64,000 bases of DNA from Rossellomorea aquimaris (lineage in GTDB: Bacteria > Bacillota > Bacilli > Bacillales > Bacillaceae_B): contig NZ_JAIVAT010000003.1 of NCBI RefSeq assembly GCF_020172085.1, positions 1,488,001-1,552,000 on the forward strand, given 5' to 3'. Below, in pieces: positions 54,864 through 64,000 of the stretch; position 1 is the stretch's first letter, and every line of letters starts with the position of its first letter. Made by a program: the position numbers and the translations under genes. The notes beneath the pieces were generated by a model. It was not told where the DNA came from. It saw only the letters and a program-made list of their open reading frames with translations, and did not search any database.

Positions 54864-54904
54864 TAAAAAGCTGCCAGATCTCTTACAAAGAGACCTGACA
54901 GCCA
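54864..54904 (-). terminator. Terminator of ynzC
   Basis: GCTG-CAG-TCTCT / AGAGA-CTG-CAGC interrupted stem beside the ynzC stop. Confidence 0.7.
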
Positions 54905-54910
54905 TTCAAA

Positions 54911-55144
54911 TCAGTGCATTTTTTTCTTGGTTTGTATATCCTGAATCTTTTTCGGTGTTACTTCATTACCTTCCGGATCAAAGATTCTCGTATTTTCAAT
55001 CGTGCCTTTCATCGATTGACGGAATGTTTCAAGGTATTCTTTCCTCAATTTAGTCTGTTCTTTAGCTTCTTGTTCTGTAAGTCCTTTTTCTTTGGACTTT
55101 TTGGCAAGTTCGTTGATTCGGTTCATTTTTGTTTTTGAAAGCAT
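54911..55144 (-). CDS. ynzC: DUF896 protein YnzC
   Basis: 77 residues, two helices at 1-45 (RINELAKKSKEKGLTEQEAKEQ, LRKEYLETFRQSMKGTIENTRI) then VTPKKIQDIQ. In B. subtilis it is the last gene of the SOS-induced yneA-yneB-ynzC group. Biochemical role unknown. ATG after AAGGAG. Confidence 0.93.
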   Translation of the reverse strand: MLSKTKMNRINELAKKSKEKGLTEQEAKEQTKLRKEYLETFRQSMKGTIENTRIFDPEGNEVTPKKIQDIQTKKKMH

Positions 55145-55238
55145 CTATAAAAACTCCTTTATTGCATAGTCAGCTAGTTCCAACAGTTGTATATTATACT
55201 ACCGTCATGTTACTAGATTAAAGGAGATAAAACAAGAG

Positions 55239-55892
<654 letters not shown>

Positions 55893-55900
55893 CTATCCCT

Positions 55901-56227
55901 CTATTCTTCATTCATGACAAGTTCATAATCTGATTGGGTGGATATGGTTGGATTTTCTATCGGTAACACAAGTGATTCTCCGGGTTTGATAGAAAAGGAG
56001 GTTAAGTCGTTTTCCTCTCCCACCCAGGCAATAAATTCTTCCACTGTCATAGAATAGTCTTCATTATACTGTTTTGCAATGGTCCAAAGAGTGTCACCAT
56101 TCTTGACCGTGATACTTTGGTAGGATGGTTGGTTTGTGATATTGATTAATAAATAGACAGCGGATAAAAGAGCTAAAACAAATAATATGATTATATAAGA
56201 GAATCGAGACCAAATATGTGTTAACAT
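55901..56227 (-). CDS. yneA: SOS cell-division suppressor YneA
   Basis: 108 residues. One N-terminal helix (YIIILFVLALLSAVYLLI) and an extracytoplasmic LysM domain (ITVKNGDTLWTIAKQY ... IKPGESLVLP). ATG at 56225-56227 is 9 nt after GGAGG; the frame's long upstream extension runs through lexA's control region. Blocks division during SOS. Confidence 0.93.
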   Translation of the reverse strand: MLTHIWSRFSYIIILFVLALLSAVYLLINITNQPSYQSITVKNGDTLWTIAKQYNEDYSMTVEEFIAWVGEENDLTSFSIKPGESLVLPIENPTISTQSDYELVMNEE

Positions 56228-56243
56228 ATAAATTACCTCCATG

Positions 56244-56257
56244 CGAATGTTTGTTCT
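56244..56257 (-). promoter_or_regulatory. Imperfect SOS box near the yneA start
   Basis: CGAATGTTTGTTCT, two mismatches from CGAACNNNNGTTYG, between the yneA promoter and its ribosome site. Confidence 0.55.
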
Positions 56258-56272
56258 GTTTTCGATATATTC

Positions 56273-56302
56273 ATTGTAATACGAACATCCGTTTGGTGTC
56301 AA
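56273..56302 (-). promoter_or_regulatory. yneA promoter with SOS box
   Basis: Minus strand -35 TTGACA (56297-56302), 18-bp spacer, -10 TACAAT (56273-56278). A perfect SOS box CGAACATCCGTTTG (56282-56295) fills the spacer. Confidence 0.85.
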
Positions 56303-56310
56303 CACAAATT

Positions 56311-56350
56311 CGAACTTATGTTTGTATCTATTGGAAAGACATGCTATAAT
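56311..56350 (+). promoter_or_regulatory. lexA promoter with SOS box
   Basis: -35 TTGTAT (56322-56327), 17-bp spacer, -10 TATAAT (56345-56350); perfect SOS box CGAACTTATGTTTG (56311-56324) overlaps the -35 element, giving autorepression. Confidence 0.88.
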
Positions 56351-56384
56351 GGGAACATAAGATCTATAATAGAGGTGCGTGAAC

Positions 56385-57005
56385 ATGACAAAATTGTCTA
56401 AAAGACAGCAAGACATACTCCAATATATTAAAGTTTCAGTTAGAGAAAAAGGTTATCCGCCTTCCGTACGTGAAATCGGGGAAGCCGTCGGTCTTGCTTC
56501 TAGTTCCACCGTACACGGACATTTAGCCAGGCTTGAGAGCAAAGGTCTGATACGTCGCGATCCAACCAAACCAAGAGCAATTGAAATTCTGGATCTTGAA
56601 GAGGATACCATTCCTCGACAAAGAGTTGTCAATGTCCCATTAATCGGTAAGGTAACAGCCGGTCAGCCCATTACAGCAGTCGAAAACGTGGAAGAATTCT
56701 TCCCCCTCCCCGAACGGATGGCCCCTTCGGATGAACAGGTCTTCATGCTGGAAATCATGGGGGATAGTATGATAGAAGCCGGAATCCTCGACGGGGACTT
56801 TGTCATCGTACGCCAGCAGCAAACAGCCAATAATGGCGACATTGTCGTTGCCATGACAGATGAAGATGAGGCAACAGTCAAACGTTTCTTTAAAGAAAGG
56901 GACTACGTTCGACTACAGCCCGAAAATTCAACCATGGAGCCTATTATATTGAGAAATGTTTCGATTTTGGGTAAAGTGGTCGGAGTTTATCGTCAAGTGC
57001 ATTAA
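56385..57005 (+). CDS. lexA: SOS repressor LexA
   Basis: 206 residues. N-terminal winged helix ([23 protein letters not shown]), cleavage site Ala-Gly in VTAGQPI near 92, catalytic Ser in [10 protein letters not shown] near 127 and Lys in EATVKRFF near 165. RecA-stimulated self-cleavage opens the SOS regulon. ATG at 56385 is 7 nt after AGAGGTG; a GTG two codons earlier is less well placed. Confidence 0.97.
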   Translation: MTKLSKRQQDILQYIKVSVREKGYPPSVREIGEAVGLASSSTVHGHLARLESKGLIRRDPTKPRAIEILDLEEDTIPRQRVVNVPLIGKVTAGQPITAVENVEEFFPLPERMAPSDEQVFMLEIMGDSMIEAGILDGDFVIVRQQQTANNGDIVVAMTDEDEATVKRFFKERDYVRLQPENSTMEPIILRNVSILGKVVGVYRQVH

Positions 57006-57010
57006 TAATC

Positions 57011-57043
57011 ATCCCGCTACGAATTGTGCGTAGCGGGATTTTT
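57011..57043 (+). terminator. Terminator of lexA
   Basis: ATCCCGCTACG / CGTAGCGGGAT, 11-bp perfect stem followed by T tract. Confidence 0.9.
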
Positions 57044-57240
57044 GTTTTTTGTTAACATTTATATAGGGAATACATCTACCAAAGGATTGAATAGGAAGTG
57101 TGGAGCATGTTCGCAGCTGCTTTATACTCAAGATCAGTATCAGGGAGTTAAGGTGTTTTATTGGTTTAACAAAGAACTAAGAGGTTGAAAATGAGACGTA
57201 GAAAGACTGGCTTCACGATGGAAAAAGTGTATAAAAACCA

Positions 57241-57275
57241 AAAAAACCTCGACACACAAGATGTCGAGGTTTTTT
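57241..57275 (-). terminator. Terminator of glnRA
   Basis: AAAAAACCTCGACA / TGTCGAGGTTTTTT, 14-bp perfect stem just after glnA; symmetrical, so works in both directions. Confidence 0.9.
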
Positions 57276-57282
57276 ACTTCTA

Positions 57283-58617
57283 TTAATACATTTGGATGTA
57301 TTGCTCGCGCTCCCAAGGATGTACTTGTGTACGGAACATATCCCATTCGATTTCTTTTGCTTCTACGAAATGTTCGAAGATGTGTTCTCCTAGTGATTTC
57401 ACGATGACTTCATTTGTCTTAAGGTTTTCAAGAGCTGCATGTAATGTTGCTGGAAGATCTACGATACCTGCTTCCTCACGCTCTTTTTTGTCCATGACAT
57501 AGATGTTACGGTCAATCGGCTTAGGAGCTTGCAGGTTATTCTTAACCCCATCCAATCCTGCTGCTAATAAAACAGCCATTGCAAGGTAAGGGTTTGCCGC
57601 AGGATCGACACTGCGCACTTCTACACGAGTACTCAATCCACGTGATGCAGGAATACGGATTAACGGGCTACGGTTACGTGCAGACCACGCAACATAACAT
57701 GGCGCTTCATATCCTGGTACTAGTCGCTTGTATGAGTTTACAGTCGGGTTTGTGATCGCTGTAAAGTCAGTAGCATGCTTAATGATACCAGCAAGGAATT
57801 GGCGTGCTGTATCACTTAGTTGTAAGTCACCTTTTTCATCAAAGAAAGAGTTTACACCGTTTTTGAATAAGGACATATTACAGTGCATACCAGAACCATT
57901 GACACCAAATAATGGCTTCGGCATGAATGTTGCGTGTAAACCATGTTTACGTGCAATCGTTTTAACCACCAATTTAAATGTTTGAATATCGTCACAAGCT
58001 TTTAATGCATTCGCATATTTGAAATCGATCTCATGCTGACCAGGAGCTACCTCATGGTGAGATGCTTCGATTTCAAAGCCCATCTCTTCAAGTTCCAATG
58101 CGATGTCACGACGGCAGTTCTCCCCAAGATCGGTAGGAGCTAAGTCAAAGTATCCGCCGTTGTCGTTCAGTTCAAGAGTTGGTTCGCCATTTACATCTAA
58201 TTTAAAGAGGAAGAATTCCGGCTCAGGTCCAAGATTGAAGTCAGTAAACCCTAGCTCTTCCATCTCACCTAAGATACGTCTTAGATTATTACGAGGATCT
58301 CCCTCAAATGGAGTGCCATCAGGATTGTAAATATCACAGATTAGTCGGGCTACTTTACCTTTTTCGGCTGTCCATGGGAATACTAACCATGTGTCTAAAT
58401 CAAGGAAAAGGTACATATCTGATTCTTCAATACGAACGAACCCTTCGATTGAAGACCCATCAAACATCATCTTGTTATCCAATGCTTTTTCAAGCTGACT
58501 TAAAGGGATTTCTACATTCTTTATCGTCCCTAAAATATCAGTGAATTGTAGTCGAATGAATTTAACCCCTTCTTCATTCGCTAATCTTAACACATCTTCT
58601 CGAGTATACTTTGCCAT
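57283..58617 (-). CDS. glnA: Glutamine synthetase type I-alpha
   Basis: 444 residues, the short feedback-inhibited form of Bacillus without an adenylylation loop. [19 protein letters not shown], metal-binding [43 protein letters not shown] and [15 protein letters not shown] mark the active site. Makes glutamine from glutamate, ammonia and ATP and also controls GlnR. 37 bp after glnR. Confidence 0.97.
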   Translation of the reverse strand: MAKYTREDVLRLANEEGVKFIRLQFTDILGTIKNVEIPLSQLEKALDNKMMFDGSSIEGFVRIEESDMYLFLDLDTWLVFPWTAEKGKVARLICDIYNPDGTPFEGDPRNNLRRILGEMEELGFTDFNLGPEPEFFLFKLDVNGEPTLELNDNGGYFDLAPTDLGENCRRDIALELEEMGFEIEASHHEVAPGQHEIDFKYANALKACDDIQTFKLVVKTIARKHGLHATFMPKPLFGVNGSGMHCNMSLFKNGVNSFFDEKGDLQLSDTARQFLAGIIKHATDFTAITNPTVNSYKRLVPGYEAPCYVAWSARNRSPLIRIPASRGLSTRVEVRSVDPAANPYLAMAVLLAAGLDGVKNNLQAPKPIDRNIYVMDKKEREEAGIVDLPATLHAALENLKTNEVIVKSLGEHIFEHFVEAKEIEWDMFRTQVHPWEREQYIQMY

Positions 58618-58654
58618 TTACGTAATTCCTCCTCAAGTTTAATTAAAGGTTTAT

Positions 58655-59071
58655 TTAATGAAAAAAGCGTGACATATCACCTTGACGGAGACTTGATCGA
58701 TTGAAACGACCGGAATGCATCAGTTCATTTCGTAGCAATTTACGAAGTTCGTCGTCAGATAGATCCTGTCGTGCCTTTTCTTCCTTTTCATCACTTACGT
58801 CAGATACTACTTTCTTTTCATTATGACTGGAAACAGAAAAGATTTTCTTGATACCGGCCATGTTGATACCTTGATCTAACAAATCCTTTACTTCTAATAA
58901 CTTATCAATGTCATTCAAGGAAAAGAGCCTGCGATTCCCCTCGGTTCTTGCCGGGTTAATCAATTGGTGCTCTTCATAGTATCGAATCTGACGAGCTGTT
59001 AAGTCCGTGAGCTGCATGACAATACTAATTGGAAACAATGCCATCGTTCGACGAATTTCACTTTCGCTCAT
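58655..59071 (-). CDS. glnR: Nitrogen repressor GlnR
   Basis: 138 residues, MerR family: winged helix [26 protein letters not shown] near 20-45, then a short sensing tail ([20 protein letters not shown]) that binds inhibited GlnA. ATG at 59069-59071 after AAAGGAGGAATC; the longer frame upstream includes the promoter. Confidence 0.95.
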   Translation of the reverse strand: MSESEIRRTMALFPISIVMQLTDLTARQIRYYEEHQLINPARTEGNRRLFSLNDIDKLLEVKDLLDQGINMAGIKKIFSVSSHNEKKVVSDVSDEKEEKARQDLSDDELRKLLRNELMHSGRFNRSSLRQGDMSRFFH

Positions 59072-59105
59072 CTTGATTCCTCCTTTTGTTTTCCTTCTTG
59101 AGTAT

Positions 59106-59156
59106 ATTATATGTAACGTCAGGAGTTCTGTCAATGAAATGTTAGATTTTCTTACA
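59106..59156 (-). promoter_or_regulatory. glnRA promoter with GlnR box
   Basis: Minus strand -35 TTGACA (59129-59134), 17-bp spacer, -10 TATAAT (59106-59111). A perfect TGTNAN7TNACA site lies just upstream (59140-59156). A second, weaker site may overlap the promoter. Confidence 0.9.
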
Positions 59157-59174
59157 TGAGAAACCAAAAGAAAA

Positions 59175-59197
59175 GGATAGTCAGAATTAGACTATCC
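59175..59197 (-). terminator. Terminator of hflX-ynbB
   Basis: GGATAGTC / GACTATCC, 8-bp stem with 7-nt loop, then TTTTCTTTT on the minus strand. Confidence 0.75.
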
Positions 59198-59219
59198 AAT
59201 TACTACTTTATTATCCTTT

Positions 59220-60488
59220 TCAAATAGTGATTAAACCTTTTTCGATCAAATTGTCTACTGCTGAACATACAGCAATTTTGACATGAGAATATGTCAATCC
59301 ACCTTGGACATACGCTACATACGGTGGTCTAATTGGTCCATCAGCTGATAATTCGATGCTTGATCCTTGTATAAATGTTCCAGCGGCCATAATGACATCA
59401 TCCTCATAACCGGGCATATAGTTTGGTAATGGAGTGAAATGTGAATTAATCGGGGACGCAAACTGAATCGCCTGACAAAATGCGATCATTTTTTCTCTAT
59501 CGTCAAATTGCACCGATTGTATCAAATCAGTACGAGTAGCATATGGAGATGGATTCGTATTCATCCCGATTTCTGTTAACAGAGCCGATGTAAAGACTGC
59601 CCCCTTCAGTGATTGAGCGACTACGTGAGGTGCCAAAAAGAACCCTTGATACATTTCCTGCAGGCTGTATAGGGAAGCACCGGCTTCAGCTCCAATCCCT
59701 GGAGATGTCATTCGATAAGAACAGGCTTCTACGAATTCTTTCTTACCTACGATATAGCCACCAGTCTTAGCAAGTCCTCCACCCGGATTTTTTATAAGGG
59801 ATCCTGCCATCAGATCCGCCCCGACATGACAAGGTTCCTGTTCTTCTACGAATTCTCCGTAGCAGTTATCGACAAATACAACGATTTCAGGATTGATCTC
59901 TTTAATGAAGGTTATCATTTCTTTTATTTCTTCTATTGTAAAAGAAGGTCGGTTTGCATACCCTTTCGAACGTTGAATTCCCACCATTTTCGTTCGTGAT
60001 GATATTCTTCTTGAAACCTCTTCAAAATCGACCTTTCCTCCCTTATCTAAATCAACACTTTGATAGCCAATTTGAAAGTCCTTAAGGGAACCCGTCGATT
60101 CACCCCGTTCACCGACAATTTCCTCCAATGTATCATATGGCTTTCCTGTGATGTAAAGAAGTTCATCACCTGGTCGAAGTACTCCGAATAAGGCAATGGA
60201 AATGGCATGAGTCCCGGAAATGATTTGTGGCCTTACAAGACCTGCCTCTCCCCCAAATACATCCGCGTAGATACTTTCCAACGTGTCTCTCCCTGCATCA
60301 TCGTAACCATAACCTGTTGAAGGTATAAAATGCGAATCACTGACCCGGTGTTTCTGAAATGATCGCAAAACCTTAAATTGGTTACTTTCAGCACGTCCAT
60401 CGATTTGCTTGTGGATTTCTTGTATGTTTTGTTCCACTTTTGTTACAAGTGGTTTTAAAGTCATTTCATTTACTAATTGTTCAAACAT
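59220..60488 (-). CDS. ynbB: YnbB, methionine gamma-lyase family PLP protein
   Basis: 422 residues, type I PLP fold. Probable PLP lysine in KNPGGGLAKTGGYIVG near 245, GEFVEEQEPCHVGADL before it, and QIISGTHAISIALFGVL near 95. Conserved between hflX and glnR in bacilli. Called aluminium-resistance or methionine gamma-lyase-like; reaction not established. 18 bp after hflX. Confidence 0.9.
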   Translation of the reverse strand: MFEQLVNEMTLKPLVTKVEQNIQEIHKQIDGRAESNQFKVLRSFQKHRVSDSHFIPSTGYGYDDAGRDTLESIYADVFGGEAGLVRPQIISGTHAISIALFGVLRPGDELLYITGKPYDTLEEIVGERGESTGSLKDFQIGYQSVDLDKGGKVDFEEVSRRISSRTKMVGIQRSKGYANRPSFTIEEIKEMITFIKEINPEIVVFVDNCYGEFVEEQEPCHVGADLMAGSLIKNPGGGLAKTGGYIVGKKEFVEACSYRMTSPGIGAEAGASLYSLQEMYQGFFLAPHVVAQSLKGAVFTSALLTEIGMNTNPSPYATRTDLIQSVQFDDREKMIAFCQAIQFASPINSHFTPLPNYMPGYEDDVIMAAGTFIQGSSIELSADGPIRPPYVAYVQGGLTYSHVKIAVCSAVDNLIEKGLITI

Positions 60489-60506
60489 AAGATTTTTGTA
60501 TCCCTT

Positions 60507-61760
60507 CTACCTTTGATATTTCTTGATGCTCCCTGCGACAGGGTGGTCTTCCAGGTAAAACCCGGTTAGTTCATAAACTGTTCTTTCTTCCAGAAAATCT
60601 AATTTCGTTAAGATAGTATCATTCTTTAGCTGAGAAAGGAGCTTTCCTTCATCTGCAGGAATGAACACATGATATGGAATCATATGTTTTTTCACGATTC
60701 CCTCTATTTTCATTAACAGTTTTCCTCGGTCTTCCTCGTTCAAGGCACTGATCTGGATAATGTCCGATTCCCCGGAAGGAACAAAATCCGGAACCATGGC
60801 ATCCATTTTGTTATAGACAGTAAGTTGTGGCAACCCTTCCATATTCAACTCGGTCAACAACGATTGTACCGTCTTCTCATGCTGGATGTAATCCGGATTG
60901 GAACTGTCTACGATATGAAGAAGAAGGTCAGCCTCCTTCACCTCTTCAAGGGTCGATCGAAATGCAGCAACCAAAGTGGTCGGTAAATCTTGAATAAAAC
61001 CTACAGTATCCGTTAGTAACGTCTGATAACCACTGGGTAAAGGCATTTTTCTTGTCATTGGATCCAAGGTAGCGAATAATTGATTTTCTTCGTAGGATTC
61101 CGCCATTGAAATCCGATTGAATAAGGTGGATTTTCCAGCGTTTGTATAACCGACCAGGGCTATTTGAAAAGCTTTGTTCCGTTTTCTTCTTTCTCGGTAC
61201 CTTTCTCTATGATCCACTATGATTTGTAAGTGCTTCTTAATCTCGTCGATTCGTCGATGAATATGGCGCCGATCGCTTTCCAGTTTGGTCTCACCTGGTC
61301 CCCTCGTGCCTATCCCTCCGCCTAATCTTGAAAGGGATGCGCCTTGCCCGATCAGTCTCGGAAGCAAATATTGAAGTTGAGCAAGCTCTACCTGTAATTT
61401 CCCTTCCCTGGAACGGGCACGTCCGGCAAAGATGTCCAATATCAGCTGGGTACGGTCGATCACCTTTGCGTTTACCTCTTTTGATAAATTTCTGATCTGA
61501 CTGGGAGATAGTTCATCATTAAAGATGATAATATCAGGTTCAAACTGTTCTTCGAGAAGAATCAGCTCTTCCACTTTCCCTTTTCCAATATATGTACTCG
61601 GGTGAACCCGGTCACGCTTTTGAGTTATCACATTCACAACCTGACCTTGTGCGGTTTCGGTCAGCTCTTCAAGCTCAGTCAAACTATATTGAAAACGCAG
61701 GTCGTCTTCTTCGAGCTGACAGCCAACCAGTATGACTTTTTCTTTCCGTTCTTTCTTCAA
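60507..61760 (-). CDS. hflX: GTPase HflX
   Basis: 417 residues. N-terminal ribosome-binding domain, Gly-rich linker [19 protein letters not shown] near 165, then GTPase with [23 protein letters not shown] and NKMD (VYNKMDAMV). Splits stalled or heat-damaged 70S ribosomes. TTG start after AGAAGGATG. Heads the hflX-ynbB unit. Confidence 0.94.
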   Translation of the reverse strand: MKKERKEKVILVGCQLEEDDLRFQYSLTELEELTETAQGQVVNVITQKRDRVHPSTYIGKGKVEELILLEEQFEPDIIIFNDELSPSQIRNLSKEVNAKVIDRTQLILDIFAGRARSREGKLQVELAQLQYLLPRLIGQGASLSRLGGGIGTRGPGETKLESDRRHIHRRIDEIKKHLQIIVDHRERYRERRKRNKAFQIALVGYTNAGKSTLFNRISMAESYEENQLFATLDPMTRKMPLPSGYQTLLTDTVGFIQDLPTTLVAAFRSTLEEVKEADLLLHIVDSSNPDYIQHEKTVQSLLTELNMEGLPQLTVYNKMDAMVPDFVPSGESDIIQISALNEEDRGKLLMKIEGIVKKHMIPYHVFIPADEGKLLSQLKNDTILTKLDFLEERTVYELTGFYLEDHPVAGSIKKYQR

Positions 61761-61966
61761 TCATCATCCTTCTTTCTTCATTTTTGATTCTATTTCTCAT
61801 CATACCAAATCCATCTCGTAAACTCTATGTAAAAAGCAATGAAAAATGGTTGCAAAAACGCGCATTCGTGTTAAAATCAGTATGTTTGATTACGACAATA
61901 AACACACTTTCAAGATTCTACATAATGGCATGTAGCATATTGTAATAAGGTGAGAGGGGGATGTGT

Positions 61967-62575
61967 ATGACATGGGAAGTATTGAGCATCATAGGTACCA
62001 TTGCTTTTGCTATTTCAGGAGCTATCATTGCCATGGAAGAGGAATATGATATTCTAGGTGTATATATATTAGGGATCGTCACTGCATTTGGTGGAGGAGC
62101 CATTCGGAATTTACTGATCGGTGTACCAGTTTCGGCTTTGTGGGAGCAGGGCATGCTATTTCAGATTGCCCTCCTTTCCATTACAGCGGTTTTTTTATTC
62201 CCCAACAATCTTTTAAAGCATTGGAGAAGATGGGGGAATTTCTTTGATGCTATCGGGCTATCAGCTTTTGCTATCCAAGGGGCATTATATGCTTCTGAAA
62301 TGAATCATCCTATCAGTGCGATTATCGTAGCAGCCGTTTTAACTGGTAGTGGCGGGGGAATCATTCGCGATCTTCTAGCCGGCCGGAAACCTTTAGTCCT
62401 GCGATCTGAAATTTACGCGGTGTGGGCAGTCCTTTGCGGAGCTGCCATAGGACTTGACGTTGTTCATACTGCCTTAGAACTGTATTCGCTATTCATCATT
62501 ACGACGGCTTTACGCGTTCTTTCCTATTTATATAAGTGGAGGCTGCCGAATCGAAGCTTACGGGCCCATGTATAA
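61967..62575 (+). CDS. TRIC-type cation channel family protein (UPF0126)
   Basis: 202 residues, seven helices in two repeats: IGTIAFAISGAIIAMEE / GGGAIRNLLIG and GLSAFAIQGALYASE / GSGGGIIRDLLAGR. These glycine-rich repeats define the prokaryotic TRIC family. ATG at 61967 is 6 nt after GAGGGGG; the ATG two codons earlier overlaps that site. Confidence 0.92.
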   Translation: MTWEVLSIIGTIAFAISGAIIAMEEEYDILGVYILGIVTAFGGGAIRNLLIGVPVSALWEQGMLFQIALLSITAVFLFPNNLLKHWRRWGNFFDAIGLSAFAIQGALYASEMNHPISAIIVAAVLTGSGGGIIRDLLAGRKPLVLRSEIYAVWAVLCGAAIGLDVVHTALELYSLFIITTALRVLSYLYKWRLPNRSLRAHV

Positions 62576-62612
62576 AAAACAATGCATTCACATCTGAATG
62601 CATTGTTTTTTT
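62574..62612. terminator. Bidirectional terminator between TRIC gene and spoVK
   Basis: AAAAAACAATGCATTCA / TGAATGCATTGTTTTTT, 17-bp perfect stem, 4-nt loop, between convergent genes. Confidence 0.92.
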
Positions 62613-62622
62613 ATTGTTCTTA

Positions 62623-63573
62623 TCATGACTCTGTTGTACTTTTCGTAAACACCAGGTCGTTACTGCGAATGGTTAACAGATCGTGTCGATCAAAACAATT
62701 CTCCAATAATAGTCTCATTGCCTGAGCTCTTATCGACTTTTCAAGGATGTTCCTCACATAACGGCCATTGGAAAATGCCATTGGAGATAATGTATTTTTA
62801 GCTGCATTCAAATGATCGCGAATCTTTCTTTCTGCATCATGACTCAATAAGTACTGTTTCTCATCCAACATCCTTTTACCGATTTCCATGAGTTGATCAA
62901 CAGAATAGTCAGGAAAATGAAACACTAGTGGAAATCGTGATTGAAGACCAGGATTCAATGTAAGAAAGTGTTCCATCTCTCTGGAATACCCTGCCAGGAT
63001 CAAGATGAAATCATGCTGCTTATCTTCCATATGTTTCACAAGCGTGTCGATTGCCTCTTTTCCAAAATCCTTTTCCCCGCCTCTTCCAAGTGAATAAGCT
63101 TCATCGATGAATAGGATGCCCCCCAAAGCCTTCTTCACCAAGTCCCTTGTTTTTTGTGCCGTATGACCTATATATTCCCCAACCAGGTCAGCCCTCTCAG
63201 CCTCGATCAAATGGCCTTTCGAGAGCACATTCATCTTCAGGAACAGCTTTCCTATTATTCTTGCAACGGTGGTTTTCCCTGTTCCCGGATTGCCTTTAAA
63301 CATCATATGAAGAGCTTGTTTTCCAGCCTTCAGCCCCATAGCTTCCCTTTTTTTATTAACATATATCCAAGCATAAATTTCCTTCACCATCTTCTTCATC
63401 TCTTCCATACCAACAAGAGATCCAAGTTCTTCTTCAATTTCTTTTAATGCTACGTGCTCTTGAGGAATGGATTGAGGGATTGACTCTAATGTTTCACGGA
63501 CTGAACTCCTTTTCTGAGAATTTAGCACAATGCTGATTTGACCGTTATTTTTCATTCTCATTGGTTGATCCAA
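62623..63573 (-). CDS. spoVK: Stage V sporulation AAA+ ATPase SpoVK
   Basis: 316 residues, CbxX/CfxQ AAA+ family. Walker A GNPGTGKTTVAR near 95, Walker B ILFIDEAYSL near 155, sensor/arginine finger region NPGLQSRFPLVFHFPDYS near 220. Needed for spore maturation in B. subtilis. TTG start 8 nt after GAGGTGA; an ATG four codons later is possible. Confidence 0.93.
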   Translation of the reverse strand: MDQPMRMKNNGQISIVLNSQKRSSVRETLESIPQSIPQEHVALKEIEEELGSLVGMEEMKKMVKEIYAWIYVNKKREAMGLKAGKQALHMMFKGNPGTGKTTVARIIGKLFLKMNVLSKGHLIEAERADLVGEYIGHTAQKTRDLVKKALGGILFIDEAYSLGRGGEKDFGKEAIDTLVKHMEDKQHDFILILAGYSREMEHFLTLNPGLQSRFPLVFHFPDYSVDQLMEIGKRMLDEKQYLLSHDAERKIRDHLNAAKNTLSPMAFSNGRYVRNILEKSIRAQAMRLLLENCFDRHDLLTIRSNDLVFTKSTTES

Positions 63574-63608
63574 CTAATTCACCTCGCCATTCTAAGGACA
63601 AAATACGC

Positions 63609-63728
63609 TTATAGGGTGTAAGGGTGATACGCATCTGCTACTTCATCTATTTTTTTCGACAAATAAAAAGAATCCTGTCTATTCCTGCGCTTTCCCGAGA
63701 AATAAATAGAATTACGTTGTTCATGCAA
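63609..63728 (-). CDS. Candidate 39-residue protein between hfq and spoVK
   Basis: TTG at 63726-63728 to a TAA 36 bp before spoVK; basic and polar, HEQRNSIYFSGKRRNRQ then SFYLSKKIDEVADAY. GGAGGG lies 13 nt upstream, longer than ideal. TTGACA occurs further up (about 63812-63817) with a weak -10. No family recognised. Rest of the gap shows only the hfq terminator. Confidence 0.3.
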   Translation of the reverse strand: MHEQRNSIYFSGKRRNRQDSFYLSKKIDEVADAYHPYTL

Positions 63729-63915
63729 TGATTCGTTTATACCCTCCGTTTATTGCTTAACAAGTTTCATCAGTTAATAGCCCCTTCATATAGATTACAG
63801 GGTGCATTTTCTTGTCAAGGGAGGCATTTGATCATATCAAAAAAAGCCTCTCTTATCATCCTATTCACTTACAAATCATTTCATTAATTAATCTTTCGAT
63901 AATCAAGCCAAAATA

Positions 63916-63941
63916 AAAAGCTGCCACAAAGGGCAGCTTTT
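63916..63941 (-). terminator. Terminator of hfq
   Basis: AAAAGCTGCC / GGCAGCTTTT, 10-bp perfect stem, 6-nt loop, 10 bp after the hfq stop. Confidence 0.88.
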
Positions 63942-63951
63942 ACTATGAACC

Positions 63952-64000
63952 TTAATTCGTTTGTTCTTCGAAATTTATTTGAACATTTCGCTGTGGTGCG
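63952..64000 (-). CDS. hfq: RNA chaperone Hfq, C-terminal end only
   Basis: The last 15 codons and stop of a minus-strand frame that runs off the right edge: APQRNVQINFEEQTN. The APQ-NVQ string matches the end of the Sm2 motif in Bacillus Hfq (APQKNVQ), and hfq lies upstream of spoVK in related genomes. The main Sm fold is outside the window. Confidence 0.85.
   Translation of the reverse strand, partial: APQRNVQINFEEQTN

Noticed and set aside
57190..57285. Short plus-strand frame after an AGAGG site near 57190
   Set aside because: It runs straight through the glnRA terminator and into the glnA end; no recognisable protein.

Overview
The window is a chromosomal segment of a low-GC, endospore-forming member of the Bacillaceae. 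Supporting evidence: a spore germination receptor operon (gerB-gerA-gerC), spoVK, sirA, a Spo0E-type phosphatase, strong AGGAGG-type ribosome sites, T-box and S-box RNAs, and close gene order with Bacillus subtilis on the right side (hfq, spoVK, hflX, ynbB, glnR-glnA, lexA, yneA-yneB-ynzC, tkt, sirA, yneF, then ccdA-yneI-ccdC and yneK). Genus and species cannot be fixed from the sequence alone; a marine or soil Bacillus-like lineage such as Rossellomorea is only a guess. I see no prophage, insertion sequence, rRNA or CRISPR array.

Layout. 1-9 kb: accessory metabolism (a GNAT/class V aminotransferase fusion cut by the window edge, a PlsY paralogue, lipases, DUF3231, a secreted glycerophosphodiesterase, a metallo-hydrolase, Ada repair protein) with repeated copies of a GGGACGGACC motif between genes. 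9-12 kb: an mhqO-mhqD-like quinone/thiol-stress operon with an MhqR-type operator, then an orphan region. 12.5-21.8 kb: a methionine operon metI-metC-yitJ-metH under a SAM-I riboswitch, then trpS under a T-box. 21.8-31 kb: housekeeping enzymes and membrane proteins, with selB, a SCO1-type lipoprotein and type II pantothenate kinase. 31-39 kb: the ger operon in B-A-C order and sbcDC. 39-45 kb: a YvrJ small protein, a lipoprotein, the selenocysteine tRNA gene (selC), a PAS histidine kinase, yneK, an M50-like membrane protein and ccdA-yneI-ccdC. 45-52.6 kb: a Spo0E-like gene, a BmrCD-like ABC exporter pair, camS, yneF, sirA and a repeat-rich gap. 52.6-64 kb: tkt, the LexA/YneA SOS locus, glnRA, ynbB-hflX, a TRIC channel, spoVK and the end of hfq.

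Links between genes. selB (28.3 kb) and selC (40.4 kb) together show that the organism has a UGA-decoding selenocysteine apparatus; selA, selD and the selenoproteins must lie elsewhere. The four met genes form a complete route from an activated homoserine ester to methionine, ending in cobalamin-dependent MetH. LexA controls itself and the divergent yneA-yneB-ynzC group through at least two clear SOS boxes. Several small genes not long enough for normal ORF calling are described. The strongest candidates for new biology are the GNAT-aminotransferase/PlsY pair at the left edge, the divergent G motifs of SelB, the small ORFs beside selB, spoVK and DUF3231, and the nested GC-rich repeat family around 49.3-52.5 kb.
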